Shown: one piece after another, positions 18,829-27,093 of the stretch | Layout of the letters: each line of letters starts with the position of its first letter | Position numbering within the stretch: position 1 is the stretch's first letter | Assembly (NCBI GenBank): GCA_026414575.1 | Contig: JAOAIS010000044.1 | Coordinates: 1 to 48,563 of the forward strand | Length of the DNA stretch: 48,563 bases | Reading direction: 5' to 3' | Source: Aquificaceae bacterium | GTDB lineage: Bacteria; Aquificota; Aquificia; Aquificales; Aquificaceae | The notes under the pieces: model-generated | What the model was told of the DNA's origin: nothing | What the model saw: only the letters and a program-made list of their open reading frames with translations | Databases searched by the model: none | Program-made: the position numbers and the translations under genes

Positions 18829-20496
18829 ATGACAGGCACTTACCAGGCTTTTAAGGGCTACGCCTTTCTTGTTGTATCCTTTTTGCTCTTTATCCTTGTT
18901 TTAATAGTTGGACTGTTTCATATGGAAAAGAGAGGCGTCTTTTACTTTGCCCTTCTTGGGGGAACTCTTGCCCTTTTTAGCTTTTCCCTTGTTTCTTACG
19001 CCCTTGGCGTTTATACCTACCTGAGGGAGGAGTATTTGAAGAGGAGAAACTTTCTTTCCTTTCTGCTGGATTTTTTTGCAGACCTTAGGCTTGCCATATT
19101 TATCATGGTGGTGCTTGGCATACTCTCCATGCTTGGCTCCACCTATGTTCAACAGAATCAACCCGTAGAGTTTTATCTTGACAGGTTTGGTGCGGATGTG
19201 GGCTACTGGCTTTGGAGGCTTTGGATAACCGATGTTTTCCGCTCTTGGTATTATATGGGTTTTATCCTGCTTCTTGCCATAAACCTGATTGCCTGCTCCT
19301 TTAAAAGGCTACCTCGTGTATGGGTTCAGAGCTTTACAAAGGAAAGGTTCCAAAAACTGGATGAGCATATGGAAAGGCATTTAAAGCCCATTTCCTTAGA
19401 GGTAGAACTTTCTGGGGACAAAGTAGCAAGGTTTTTGAAGGGTATGGGCTTTAGGGTTTACATGGACAAGGAGGGGGACAAGACCTTTTTCTATGCGGAA
19501 AAGGGAAGGTATGCACGCCTTGGTGTTTATGTGGTGCATATAGGCCTGCTTGTTATCATGGCTGGAGCTTTTGTAGATGCCCTGTGGGGGGTGAGGGGTT
19601 CGGTCATCGTACCAGAGGGCTCAAGAAGCGATATGCTTCTTATTCCTGCAAAAGAAAAGTTCATAAAACTGCCCTTTCAGATAGAGCTTGAGGATTTTAG
19701 AATTGTTAGCTACGAGGAGGAGTTTCAGAGGAAAGGAAAGAGAAGGGAAACCCCCTTCAAGGATGCCATAGCCAGCTTTGAGAGCGACATAAGGATAATC
19801 CAGAACGGTAGGGCAGTTTCTCGGGGCATGACCGCGGTTAATTCACCCTTAGACTTTGGAACCTACAGGGTCTTTCAGGCAACTTACGGTCTGACAGGTC
19901 AGGCAGGCAGGGCCAAGATAGCCATCTTTGACAAAAAACTTGCGCCCAAGGACCCACAAAAGGCTTTTCTGGGTGAGGTAGAGTTAAGGGCTGGCAAGGT
20001 ATCCGAGTTTAGGAACATGCTCCTTTCGGTGGACAGGTCTACCCTTAACATAGAGGATGAACAAAAGGGTTTTCAGGGAGAGTTAAAGCCTGCCCTTGTG
20101 GTCAAGGTGCTTATGGAAGGCAAAGCCTACGATGTGCCCGTGGTTTACTCCCCAGAGCTTACGGTTTTTGCCCAATCCCAGACGCCAGGGCTTGCCGACT
20201 TCCCTTATGCCTTTTTCCTCGTTGACTTTGAACCACAGTTTTTCAGCGGTTTTCAGGTTTCCCGTCAGCCAGGCACGCCAATGATATGGTTTGGCTCTTT
20301 CCTTGTGGTGGGCGGAATGGTCCTTGCCTTTTATACCGTGCACAGAAAGGTATGGATAAGGCTCGAGGGAAAAAACATGAAGATAGCCTTTTGGTCCCAC
20401 AAGTTTAAGGAGGAGTTCCGAAAAAACCTACTGAAGTCTTTGGAGGTGTTAAAGAATGAAGGTGCTCATCATGGAAAACAACCTCATACTTCTTAG
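18829..20496 (+). CDS. resB: ResB/Ccs1-type cytochrome c biogenesis protein
   Basis: Integral membrane protein of the system II cytochrome c maturation pathway, delivering heme to apocytochromes. About 555 residues from the preferred ATG; a GTG at 18724 in the same frame gives 590. Several N-terminal membrane helices lead to the ResB signature (LADLRLAIFIMV-like DLRLAIF, LGSTYVQQNQP, then WYYMGFILLLAINLIACS). Further on, YARLGVYVVHIGLLVIMAGA carries the conserved His. A large periplasmic domain and a final helix (PMIWFGSFLVVGGMVLAFY) follow. No CcsA partner is adjacent. The C-terminal end overlaps the next gene by 41 bp. Confidence 0.88.
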   Translation: MTGTYQAFKGYAFLVVSFLLFILVLIVGLFHMEKRGVFYFALLGGTLALFSFSLVSYALGVYTYLREEYLKRRNFLSFLLDFFADLRLAIFIMVVLGILSMLGSTYVQQNQPVEFYLDRFGADVGYWLWRLWITDVFRSWYYMGFILLLAINLIACSFKRLPRVWVQSFTKERFQKLDEHMERHLKPISLEVELSGDKVARFLKGMGFRVYMDKEGDKTFFYAEKGRYARLGVYVVHIGLLVIMAGAFVDALWGVRGSVIVPEGSRSDMLLIPAKEKFIKLPFQIELEDFRIVSYEEEFQRKGKRRETPFKDAIASFESDIRIIQNGRAVSRGMTAVNSPLDFGTYRVFQATYGLTGQAGRAKIAIFDKKLAPKDPQKAFLGEVELRAGKVSEFRNMLLSVDRSTLNIEDEQKGFQGELKPALVVKVLMEGKAYDVPVVYSPELTVFAQSQTPGLADFPYAFFLVDFEPQFFSGFQVSRQPGTPMIWFGSFLVVGGMVLAFYTVHRKVWIRLEGKNMKIAFWSHKFKEEFRKNLLKSLEVLKNEGAHHGKQPHTS

Positions 20497-20752
20497 TAGG
20501 ATAAAGTCTTCTTTGGTTGGGCACGAGATTAGGCTTGGTAAGGATTATCAGGGTGAGGATGTGGTGTTTATAAACTTGGAACAGTTCCCTCCTGAATTCA
20601 TAAGGTCCTTTAAGGAAGCGGGTGCAAAGGTGGTAGCTTACTGCGGACATAAAAATTCAGAACTCATACAAAGAGCCCAAGAGCTGGGTGCGGATTTAGT
20701 GGTGCCAAACAGTAGGGTAATTCAAGGAGGCTCGCTGCTAAACCTTCTCTGA
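20456..20752 (+). CDS. Small pseudo-receiver-like protein of unknown function
   Basis: A 98-residue protein reading like a short, degenerate CheY-type receiver: beta start KVLIMENNLILLSRI, then DVVFINLEQFPP where a normal receiver has a phosphorylatable Asp (here Asn), then AGAKVVAYCGHKN and ELGADLVVPNS where the conserved Lys would stand. Loss of the Asp and Lys suggests it is not phosphorylated and acts as a protein-protein module. It overlaps the resB 3' end by 41 bp, so translation is probably coupled, and its stop overlaps the convergent EVE gene by 15 bp. The fold call is tentative. An alternative start is Met6 at 20471. Confidence 0.6.
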   Translation: MKVLIMENNLILLSRIKSSLVGHEIRLGKDYQGEDVVFINLEQFPPEFIRSFKEAGAKVVAYCGHKNSELIQRAQELGADLVVPNSRVIQGGSLLNLL

Positions 20753-21133
20753 TATTTCTAATATTCTCATTGCTTGTTTTTCTGTGAGGGGCATTACGGA
20801 AAGGCGCGGCATCCTCAAAAGGGGTGAGTCCATAAAGCTTGGCTCATCCCTTAGGCTACCAAGAGTTACTGGTTTTCTAAGAGAATTCAGAGGTTCTATA
20901 TCTACAACCCAGTATCCGTAGCTGTCTTTGTAAGGTTCTGACACAACCTGGGCAAGTCCGACTACCGCCTTTACCTTTCCCGTGTGGTATATGAAGCATA
21001 GGTCCTTCGGCTTCATGCGGGCTATGTATTTCTGTGCAAGTGGGTTCTTTACGCCATCCCAGCGTGTTTTGGCTTCCCTTAGGAGGTCTTCGTAGGAATA
21101 CTGGGATGGCTCTGTTTTTAAAAGGTAATACAT
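20738..21133 (-). CDS. EVE domain-containing protein
   Basis: 131 residues covering a single EVE domain, a PUA-like fold that binds modified bases in DNA or RNA. Characteristic pieces are the start YYLLKTEPSQYSYEDL, then RWDGVKNPLAQKYI, DLCFIYHTGKVKAVVGLAQVV and the final PRLSVMPLTEKQ, matching bacterial relatives of human THYN1. The domain is complete with no extra fusion. Its start directly abuts the stop of the thioredoxin-like gene upstream on this strand, so the two are co-transcribed. Which modified base it reads is unknown. Confidence 0.9.
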   Translation of the reverse strand: MYYLLKTEPSQYSYEDLLREAKTRWDGVKNPLAQKYIARMKPKDLCFIYHTGKVKAVVGLAQVVSEPYKDSYGYWVVDIEPLNSLRKPVTLGSLRDEPSFMDSPLLRMPRLSVMPLTEKQAMRILEISEKV

Positions 21134-21400
21134 TTAGGAGCACTTCTCCGCGAGGGATTTTATAAGTGCAGGCACATAGCCATAGACCCTTCCTATTTCC
21201 TCTCCATTTTTTAAAAACACCATGGTAGGTGCTCCCATAACCCTGTAAGTTTTGGCAACCTCCCTGTTTTTAGATATGTCGTAGGTTTCTACCTTTAGAT
21301 TTGGATAATTGCTTAGTTCTCTATAAGAAGCCTTACAAGACATGCATCCAGATTGTTCGAAGAGAAGCACATGGCACAAGGCGAGGGTGGTAAGTAACAT
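21134..21400 (-). CDS. Small thioredoxin-like protein
   Basis: An 88-residue thioredoxin fold: a short hydrophobic N-terminus (LLTTLALCHVLLFEQS) runs straight into the first beta strand, then the redox motif CMSC (~19-22), the cis-Pro segment MGAPTMVFLKNGEEIGRVYGY, and a final helix. It is shorter than classical thioredoxin (~105). The N-terminus could be either strand beta1 or a short signal peptide, so the location is uncertain. Upstream on this strand, TTGTCA and TATAAA (15-bp spacer) end 8 nt before the ATG. Nearness to resB is suggestive of cytochrome maturation but is not proof. Confidence 0.75.
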   Translation of the reverse strand: MLLTTLALCHVLLFEQSGCMSCKASYRELSNYPNLKVETYDISKNREVAKTYRVMGAPTMVFLKNGEEIGRVYGYVPALIKSLAEKCS

Positions 21401-21428
21401 GCTTTAAATTTATATCCCGAATATTCCT

Positions 21429-21457
21429 CTGACAAGAACAGTTTATGTGGCTAAAAT
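21429..21457 (+). promoter_or_regulatory. tadA promoter in a 65-bp divergent gap
   Basis: CTGACA (21429-21434) and TAAAAT (21452-21457) are 17 bp apart. The -10 ends 8 nt before the GTG start of tadA. The -35 box overlaps, on the other strand, the TTGTCA proposed for the thioredoxin-like gene, so the two promoters face away from a shared -35 segment. Confidence 0.5.
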
Positions 21458-21465
21458 TATAAAAA

Positions 21466-21906
21466 GTGCAGGAATTTGTTAAACTCTGTATGGAGCAGGC
21501 AAGGGAGGCTTTTTTCAAGGGTGAGGTGCCAGTGGGGTGCGTGGTGACAAGAGATGGACGCGTGGTGGCCGTTGCCCACAACAGGGTTGAGGCTCTAAAG
21601 GACCCTACCGCTCACGCGGAGATTATAGCCCTTAAGGAAGCCATGCAAGCCTTAGATGAAAAGCACCTCTACGGTTGCGAGGTCTATGTAAGCCTTGAGC
21701 CATGCCCTATGTGTGCCTACGCCATGGTACTTGCAAGGATAGAAAAAGTCCTTTTTCTTGCCGGCGACGAAAAGTGTGGTGCGGTCATGAGCAGATTTAA
21801 CCTTTTGGATGACCCTGCCTTTAACCACAGGGTTAAATGGGAGTACCTGCCCCTGGAGGAGGCTGGGGATATCCTCAGGAAGTTTTTCAGTTTACGCAGG
21901 ATATGA
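21466..21906 (+). CDS. tadA: tRNA adenosine(34) deaminase
   Basis: Deaminates the wobble adenosine to inosine in tRNA-Arg(ACG). 146 residues with the zinc deaminase motifs HAEIIAL (His50, catalytic Glu52) and PCPMC (Cys80, Cys83), preceded by PVGCVVTRDG. The start is GTG at 21466 with no ribosome site and a -10 box 8 nt upstream, a leaderless candidate. Its stop overlaps the recG ATG (ATGA). A guanine or other small-molecule deaminase is less likely, given the typical TadA ending (LEEAGDILRKFFSLRR). Confidence 0.92.
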   Translation: MQEFVKLCMEQAREAFFKGEVPVGCVVTRDGRVVAVAHNRVEALKDPTAHAEIIALKEAMQALDEKHLYGCEVYVSLEPCPMCAYAMVLARIEKVLFLAGDEKCGAVMSRFNLLDDPAFNHRVKWEYLPLEEAGDILRKFFSLRRI

Positions 21907-24281
21907 AGGGAACACTAAAAGAGGACAGACTGGAAAAAGCCAAGAAATTTATTGACGAGCTTAAAGAAGGAGACTTCCACAAACTCAAAAGGAGTATAGG
22001 CGTTGGAATGTATCTTTTCAACCTGCTTAAGGATTTTTTAGAATCCTCCTACCTTGAGCTTCTCAAGGAGTTTGACCGCCTGCCCCTTGAAAAGAGGAAG
22101 GCAATCCTTAGGGAATTGGAACGAAGACTTTTGAAGCCCGTGCAGATTTTCAATGTTGACTTCTCCCGTGTGGACAAAAGGCCCATACAGTTCTTTTTCA
22201 GGCCCCTGGAAGACCTCAGGCTGCTTGAGGATAGGGAAAAAAAGGTCCTTGCATCCTTCGGTATAAAGGACCTCTACTCCGCCCTGTGGTTTGTCCCTCT
22301 CAGGTATGAGGATAGGAGGCTAACAAGCTCCATAAAGACCACAAGGCCCGGTCAGAAGGTATCCCTTAAGCTAAGGGTAGTAGCAACCGGCTACGACCAT
22401 AAGGAAAAGTATCCCGCATGGGTTGAGGGTGAAGATGGCACTGGCAGGCTCTTCCTTAGGTTTCGCTACAAGGACCAGAGGGTGCTAAACAGATTTAGGA
22501 AGGGGCAGGAAATAGTGGTCTACGGCAGGCTAAAGGAGTACAGGGGAGAAAAGTATATGGTGCACCCAGAAATATTGAGGGAAGAAGAGTCTGGGAAAAT
22601 CCTTCCCTTTTACCACATAAAGACCGAAGGAGAGCTAAAGAGTTTATCTGCCAAAAGAAGGCATGAGCTTCTCAGAAAGACCCTTAAAAAACTCTCTGAG
22701 CTTGCAAGATATATGCCCGAATACCTACCGGCGAGTCTTCTGGAAAAAAGGGGTTTGCCCCATGTGGCAGAGAGTCTTTACTTTGTGCATCAACCAGTAG
22801 ACTTTTTGGAGGATGAGCTAAACAGCTTCTCTACCCCATACCAGAGGAGGCTCGTATACGAAGACCTTTTTCTTTTCCAGCTTGCCCTACAGGCTATAAG
22901 GGCTCAGACAAGGGAACTGCCCGCCTTAAGCCTCAAAGGACCAGAAGAGAACCTAAGGGAGTTTATAAAAAACTTACCTTTTGGTCTTACGTCGGCGCAG
23001 GAGAAGGTTATAGGAGAAATCCTTCGGGATGTCAAGGGTTCAAAACCTATGAGCAGGCTTCTTCAGGGTGATGTGGGTAGCGGTAAGACGGTGGTTGCCA
23101 TGGCAGTTGCTTATGCCTTTGCCAAGGAGGGTTACCAGAGTGCGGTGATGGTGCCTACCGAGATACTGGCTCAACAGCATTATGAGAGTTTTAGAAGATT
23201 CTTAGAGCCCTTAGGTGTGAGGGTTGGGCTTCTTACGGGCTCTATAAAGGGTAGTGTCAAAAAAAGCGTCATTCACCACACGGAAAAGGGGAATATCCAT
23301 GTGCTTATCGGCACCCACGCTCTCTTTCAGGAAAGGGTGGGGTTTAAACGGCTTGCCTTCGTGGTTATCGATGAACAACATCGCTTTGGCGTCCTCCAAA
23401 GGAAGCTTCTCCTTGAAAAGGGTGGGGGTTTTTATCCCCACTGTCTTGTAATGAGTGCAACCCCCATACCTAGAACGTTAGCCCTCTCCCTGTATGGAGA
23501 CCTTGACCTTTCCATAATAGACCAGATGCCACAAGGTAGAAAGCCTGTTATAACAAAGCTTATTTTTGAGTCGGAGTTTGAAAAGGTGTTAAAGGCGGTA
23601 AAGGAAGAACTCTCGAAGGGACACAGGGTTTATGTTATATACCCCCTCATAGAAGAGTCCGAGAAGCTTCAGCTAAAATCTGCTGTGCAGGAGCATAGCC
23701 GTTGGAAAGGCTTACTGCCTGAAAGGCAAGTGCTCTTGCTTCATGGCAGGCTAAAGGATGAGGAGAAAAGGGAAATTGTGGAAAAATTCAAGGCGGAGGG
23801 AGACCTTCTGGTTTCCACTTCTGTGGTGGAGGTAGGTGTGGATGTTCCAACCGCTACCCTCATGGTTGTGGAATCTGCCCATCGCTTTGGTCTTTCCCAA
23901 CTTCACCAACTAAGGGGTAGAGTAGGAAGGTCTGAGCTTCAGAGCTACTGCTACCTCGTTGTGCCCGACGAACTAAAGGCTGACTCGGAAGCTCTCAGAA
24001 GACTTAGGGTTCTAATAAGGTCCAACGATGGCTTTGAAATAGCGGAGGAGGACATGAGACTTAGAGGTCCGGGCGAGTTGTTGGGCGAATCCCAGTCGGG
24101 CTACTTTGGCTTTTGGGTGGCAAATTTAGCAAGGTCTCAGGATAGGAACTTTCTGCAGATGGCAAAGGAGGATGCGGTGGAGATTTTTGGTGAGGACCCG
24201 CACCTTGAAAGGCATCCAGACCTTAAAAAAATCTTGCTCTACCGCTACGGAGGCAGGATGGACCTTTCCTACATAGCCTGA
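21903..24281 (+). CDS. recG: ATP-dependent DNA helicase RecG
   Basis: Branch-migrating helicase that regresses stalled forks and processes Holliday junctions. I place the start at the ATG overlapping the tadA stop, giving 792 residues; the open frame extends 22 codons further but into tadA. About 130 residues precede the wedge domain, an N-terminal extension like that of Thermotoga RecG. The OB-fold wedge spans ~150-250. Helicase motifs are LLQGDVGSGKT (Walker A, ~388), VIDEQHRFG (DEQH, ~490), SATPIPRTLAL, and C-terminal STSVVEVGVDVP, AHRFGLSQLHQLRGRVGR and the TRG-like EEDMRLRGPGELLG. The 3' end overlaps a minus-strand gene by 13 bp. Confidence 0.97.
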   Translation: MKGTLKEDRLEKAKKFIDELKEGDFHKLKRSIGVGMYLFNLLKDFLESSYLELLKEFDRLPLEKRKAILRELERRLLKPVQIFNVDFSRVDKRPIQFFFRPLEDLRLLEDREKKVLASFGIKDLYSALWFVPLRYEDRRLTSSIKTTRPGQKVSLKLRVVATGYDHKEKYPAWVEGEDGTGRLFLRFRYKDQRVLNRFRKGQEIVVYGRLKEYRGEKYMVHPEILREEESGKILPFYHIKTEGELKSLSAKRRHELLRKTLKKLSELARYMPEYLPASLLEKRGLPHVAESLYFVHQPVDFLEDELNSFSTPYQRRLVYEDLFLFQLALQAIRAQTRELPALSLKGPEENLREFIKNLPFGLTSAQEKVIGEILRDVKGSKPMSRLLQGDVGSGKTVVAMAVAYAFAKEGYQSAVMVPTEILAQQHYESFRRFLEPLGVRVGLLTGSIKGSVKKSVIHHTEKGNIHVLIGTHALFQERVGFKRLAFVVIDEQHRFGVLQRKLLLEKGGGFYPHCLVMSATPIPRTLALSLYGDLDLSIIDQMPQGRKPVITKLIFESEFEKVLKAVKEELSKGHRVYVIYPLIEESEKLQLKSAVQEHSRWKGLLPERQVLLLHGRLKDEEKREIVEKFKAEGDLLVSTSVVEVGVDVPTATLMVVESAHRFGLSQLHQLRGRVGRSELQSYCYLVVPDELKADSEALRRLRVLIRSNDGFEIAEEDMRLRGPGELLGESQSGYFGFWVANLARSQDRNFLQMAKEDAVEIFGEDPHLERHPDLKKILLYRYGGRMDLSYIA

Positions 24282-25078
24282 AAGGGTGGAGTGCATAGGA
24301 GGAAGCGAAGGCCCAAGTAAACCTTCCAGACCTTAGCCTTGTAAGTATAAGCATGAATTCTGTATTCTCCTGGCTCTTCAATTTTTTCCCTTATTAATCT
24401 CTGGTTAAAGGTTTTGTAGGGTTTACCATCCTTTGATAGAAACAAAAGAGTCTTCCTCTCGAGAAGGTCTACTACCAGCACGGCGGGCGTCTTAAAATTT
24501 TGACTTGGAAAGTGGAAACCTCTGTCCGAGTAGGCGTATACATGTGGTCTAACCGAGCCTATGAAAGGTATGAAACCAGAAAGCTTGTTGTTCTCGCAGA
24601 AGTCTGAGTAAATCAGGTTTTGTCTTTCTCCCAAAATAAAAGGGTAGCTGGGAAAGTCCAAATTCCATAGGGACAATAAAATTGGCATGTCGGAAGCCAG
24701 AGGAAGACACTCTGAATTTCTAACAAGACTGTATGGGTCTTCTGGTTTTTTAAGGAGGAGCCTTTTTGGTGTATATTCAAAAAGGAGATAGGCAAGCCAT
24801 CTAAACGGACTTACATCTCTGTAGCCTAAGACCATTTCCTCCGTGTGATAGGCAAGTAGATTCCTTTCCTTTAACTCCTTTTGGAGTTTTCTTGGGTTAC
24901 CAAGGGGGCTGTTTTGGACGGTTTTTGGGTTTATTGCGTAAGCGCACTGTTTATGAAAGGGTAAGGGCGCAGGACCAGAGGGTGAGTGGTGCACATACAT
25001 CAAGGGGGTGATGGGTAGGAGGTGGTAGAGGATGTAGCCTGTTAGGTAAAGGCTCAGGAGGATTCTAATAATGCCCAA
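24269..25078 (-). CDS. Unknown protein with N-terminal membrane helix
   Basis: 269 residues that I do not recognise. One hydrophobic segment (~2-24) suggests a membrane anchor or uncleaved signal with the rest outside the cytoplasm. The middle is rich in Pro, Tyr and Leu, and the C-terminal ~90 residues alternate as beta strands (TPAVLVVDLLERKTLLFL, GEYRIHAYTYKAKVWKVYLG), like an Ig-type or lectin-type sandwich. Its start overlaps the glycosyltransferase stop by 14 bp, so it is translated with it and may act on or present the same glycolipid. The 3' end overlaps recG by 13 bp on the opposite strand. Confidence 0.6.
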   Translation of the reverse strand: MGIIRILLSLYLTGYILYHLLPITPLMYVHHSPSGPAPLPFHKQCAYAINPKTVQNSPLGNPRKLQKELKERNLLAYHTEEMVLGYRDVSPFRWLAYLLFEYTPKRLLLKKPEDPYSLVRNSECLPLASDMPILLSLWNLDFPSYPFILGERQNLIYSDFCENNKLSGFIPFIGSVRPHVYAYSDRGFHFPSQNFKTPAVLVVDLLERKTLLFLSKDGKPYKTFNQRLIREKIEEPGEYRIHAYTYKAKVWKVYLGLRFLLCTPPFQAM

Positions 25079-26483
25079 GCATGCTCTCCTCCACTCTTTT
25101 TAGGTTCTTTAGCTTGTATATGTAAAACCTTCTAATCTCCTGCCCTCTCCAAACTATAGGGATTTCCCTCTCTTCCATTATACCATCGCTTGCGGAGAGC
25201 ACCCTATGATTTATGGGCACGTAGTCCACGAATATGGCGTTACCCTCGTAGTCTTTTTTCCAGAGGTCATACTGGTTCATACGCCTGCCTAAGTTTATGC
25301 AGTAAGTCCTTGGATTGCCCTTTACATAGAAGGCAAGCTCTGCGCTTATCTGATAGTGAGGGCTTATTATCTTTTCCTCCCCCTTTCTGAGCTCGCTTAC
25401 CACACTGCCTAACTCCGACCAACCTATGCCTGCCTTTGTGGGGTCTTTTCTGGGTGGAAGCAGTCTGCTTAGTCCCGCATGGTCAAAAAGGGGTGTAAAG
25501 TGTAAAAACAGGAAAAGGGCAAGGCTTAAGAGGTAAGCGGGCCCAAGAAGCCTGCTTTTTGAAAGGTGCAGGCTGATTAGCACGAAGGCACCAAAGTAGC
25601 CAAATCCTGACCAGTTGGCTTCCACCCTCTTAAACAGCGAAAGCAGGGCAAAGAACAAAAAAACCGGCAGAGAAAAAGCCACAAAAAAACCCGTGCGACG
25701 GCTTTTTAGCCCCCTTATCCATACTAAGGGCAAAAGCAGAAAGGGCAGCACAGAAAGAAGCAGGGCCTGACCTCCTAAAAACTCAAGGAAACCTTTGATG
25801 TCCAAGAGACTTGCAGACTTGCTGGCGAGGGCAGAAACATGCTTTAGGGAGACAAAATCGTGTCTGTAGTTCCAATAAAGGACGGGAAGGCTCAATAAGA
25901 AAGCGGGCAAAAGGCTTACGTAGGGTTTGTAGCTTTTTAGCACATCCCTTTTGTATAAAGCTCCAAAAAGGATAGCACAAGGCAATAAAAAGACGGCGGG
26001 ATACTTGCTCAGGAATGCAAGGCCTGCAAGGATTCCGACCATCAACCATAGGCTTAGGGTGTTCTTTTCAAAAGCCAAGAAGAGCGTCATGACCGTCAAG
26101 GACCAGAAGAAGACAAAGGGTGCATCGGTGGTCATCAGCACTGAGTTGATGCCAAAGCCTGCGGTAATCTGAGGTAGGGTTGCCATTATGAGGGCTGACC
26201 TCTTGTCAAAGACCTTTTTGATAAAAAGGTAGGTCAACACCGAAAGGAGAAAGGAGAGTATTATAGGCGTTATTCTCACTGCAAGCTCTGAAACTCCGAG
26301 GATTTTCGTGGCCGCATAATTCATGTAAGCTACCATGGGAGGCTTGGAGTAGTAGCTAAGGTCTAAATGTCTTGACCAGTCCCAGTATTGGGCTTCTTCT
26401 GGCGTCAGGTCCAAAGGGTAAAAAAGCACATAAAGAATACGGAAAACCGTAAGGGCTAAGTTGAAAAGCAGGAGGTAGGTCAT
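25065..26483 (-). CDS. GT39/ArnT-type polyprenyl-phosphate-sugar glycosyltransferase
   Basis: A 472-residue polytopic membrane protein with about ten hydrophobic helices up to ~350 and a soluble C-terminal part. The first periplasmic loop has the acidic motif of this superfamily (LTPEEAQYWDWSRHLDLSYY, then SKPPMVAY), where ArnT and protein mannosyltransferases place catalytic acids. Such enzymes move a sugar from a lipid-phosphate donor onto lipid A, glycan or protein at the outer face of the inner membrane. Donor and acceptor are not evident. ATGA overlap with plsY upstream and a 14-bp overlap with the unknown gene downstream make a three-gene unit. Confidence 0.85.
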   Translation of the reverse strand: MTYLLLFNLALTVFRILYVLFYPLDLTPEEAQYWDWSRHLDLSYYSKPPMVAYMNYAATKILGVSELAVRITPIILSFLLSVLTYLFIKKVFDKRSALIMATLPQITAGFGINSVLMTTDAPFVFFWSLTVMTLFLAFEKNTLSLWLMVGILAGLAFLSKYPAVFLLPCAILFGALYKRDVLKSYKPYVSLLPAFLLSLPVLYWNYRHDFVSLKHVSALASKSASLLDIKGFLEFLGGQALLLSVLPFLLLPLVWIRGLKSRRTGFFVAFSLPVFLFFALLSLFKRVEANWSGFGYFGAFVLISLHLSKSRLLGPAYLLSLALFLFLHFTPLFDHAGLSRLLPPRKDPTKAGIGWSELGSVVSELRKGEEKIISPHYQISAELAFYVKGNPRTYCINLGRRMNQYDLWKKDYEGNAIFVDYVPINHRVLSASDGIMEEREIPIVWRGQEIRRFYIYKLKNLKRVEESMLGHY

Positions 26484-27064
26484 TGCCTAAAACTTAGCTC
26501 TGTTCCCTCCATAAGCCTTCTTATGTTATCCCTATGTCTGTAGAGTATCAAAAGGAGCATGATAAGAGCCATTAGTAAGGTTTTTGGGGGATAGCCGGTG
26601 AGCAGTAAAAGCACCAATGAAAGTGCGGAGGCGCTCAGGGAAGCTATTGATACCACACTTTTCCACTTAAAAAGAAGTCCCCAGAAGGCTATGCAAAGGA
26701 CTGCTATGAGGGGGGATACGGCGGTGAGGGTCCCAAAGGCAGTGGCAACCCCCTTACCACCCTTAAAGCCATGAAAGATCGGATACATATGACCCAGAAG
26801 ACTTGCAAGTCCGACAAAGAAGGCAGTCCAGCTGTCAAGTCCAAAGTAAAGCCTTGCAAGGAACATTGTTAGAAGACCCTTTGAGAAATCAAGGAGAAAA
26901 ACGGCTACCGCATACTTTTTGCCAAGGGCCCTGCCCACATTGGTGGCACCCACATTACCACTTCCTACAGCTCTTATATCAATGCCCTTATACTTAGCTA
27001 TGTGTTCACCAAAGAGAACAGAACCATAAAGGTAGGCAAAGAGTATAAGAAGTAGGCTGTCCAT
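26480..27064 (-). CDS. plsY: Acyl-phosphate:glycerol-3-phosphate acyltransferase
   Basis: Inner membrane enzyme making lysophosphatidate, the first step of phospholipid synthesis. 194 residues with several membrane helices and the three conserved loops: GSGNVGATNVGRALGKK (motif 1), GHMYPIFHGFKGGKGVAT (motif 2, glycerol-phosphate site) and, at the C-terminus, YRHRDNIRRLMEGTE (motif 3). The start lies 29 bp from the divergent tamB. On this strand TATTAT ends 7 nt and TATAAT 4 nt before the ATG, with no ribosome site. Co-transcribed with the glycosyltransferase by ATGA overlap. Confidence 0.96.
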   Translation of the reverse strand: MDSLLLILFAYLYGSVLFGEHIAKYKGIDIRAVGSGNVGATNVGRALGKKYAVAVFLLDFSKGLLTMFLARLYFGLDSWTAFFVGLASLLGHMYPIFHGFKGGKGVATAFGTLTAVSPLIAVLCIAFWGLLFKWKSVVSIASLSASALSLVLLLLTGYPPKTLLMALIMLLLILYRHRDNIRRLMEGTELSFRQ

Positions 27065-27093
27065 AGCAATTATAATAACCCAGAGGAGCTATT

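Noticed and set aside
21837-21902. Upstream in-frame start for recG
   Set aside because: It would sit within tadA and adds Gly/Pro-rich residues without family match; the ATG in the ATGA overlap at 21903 is better.
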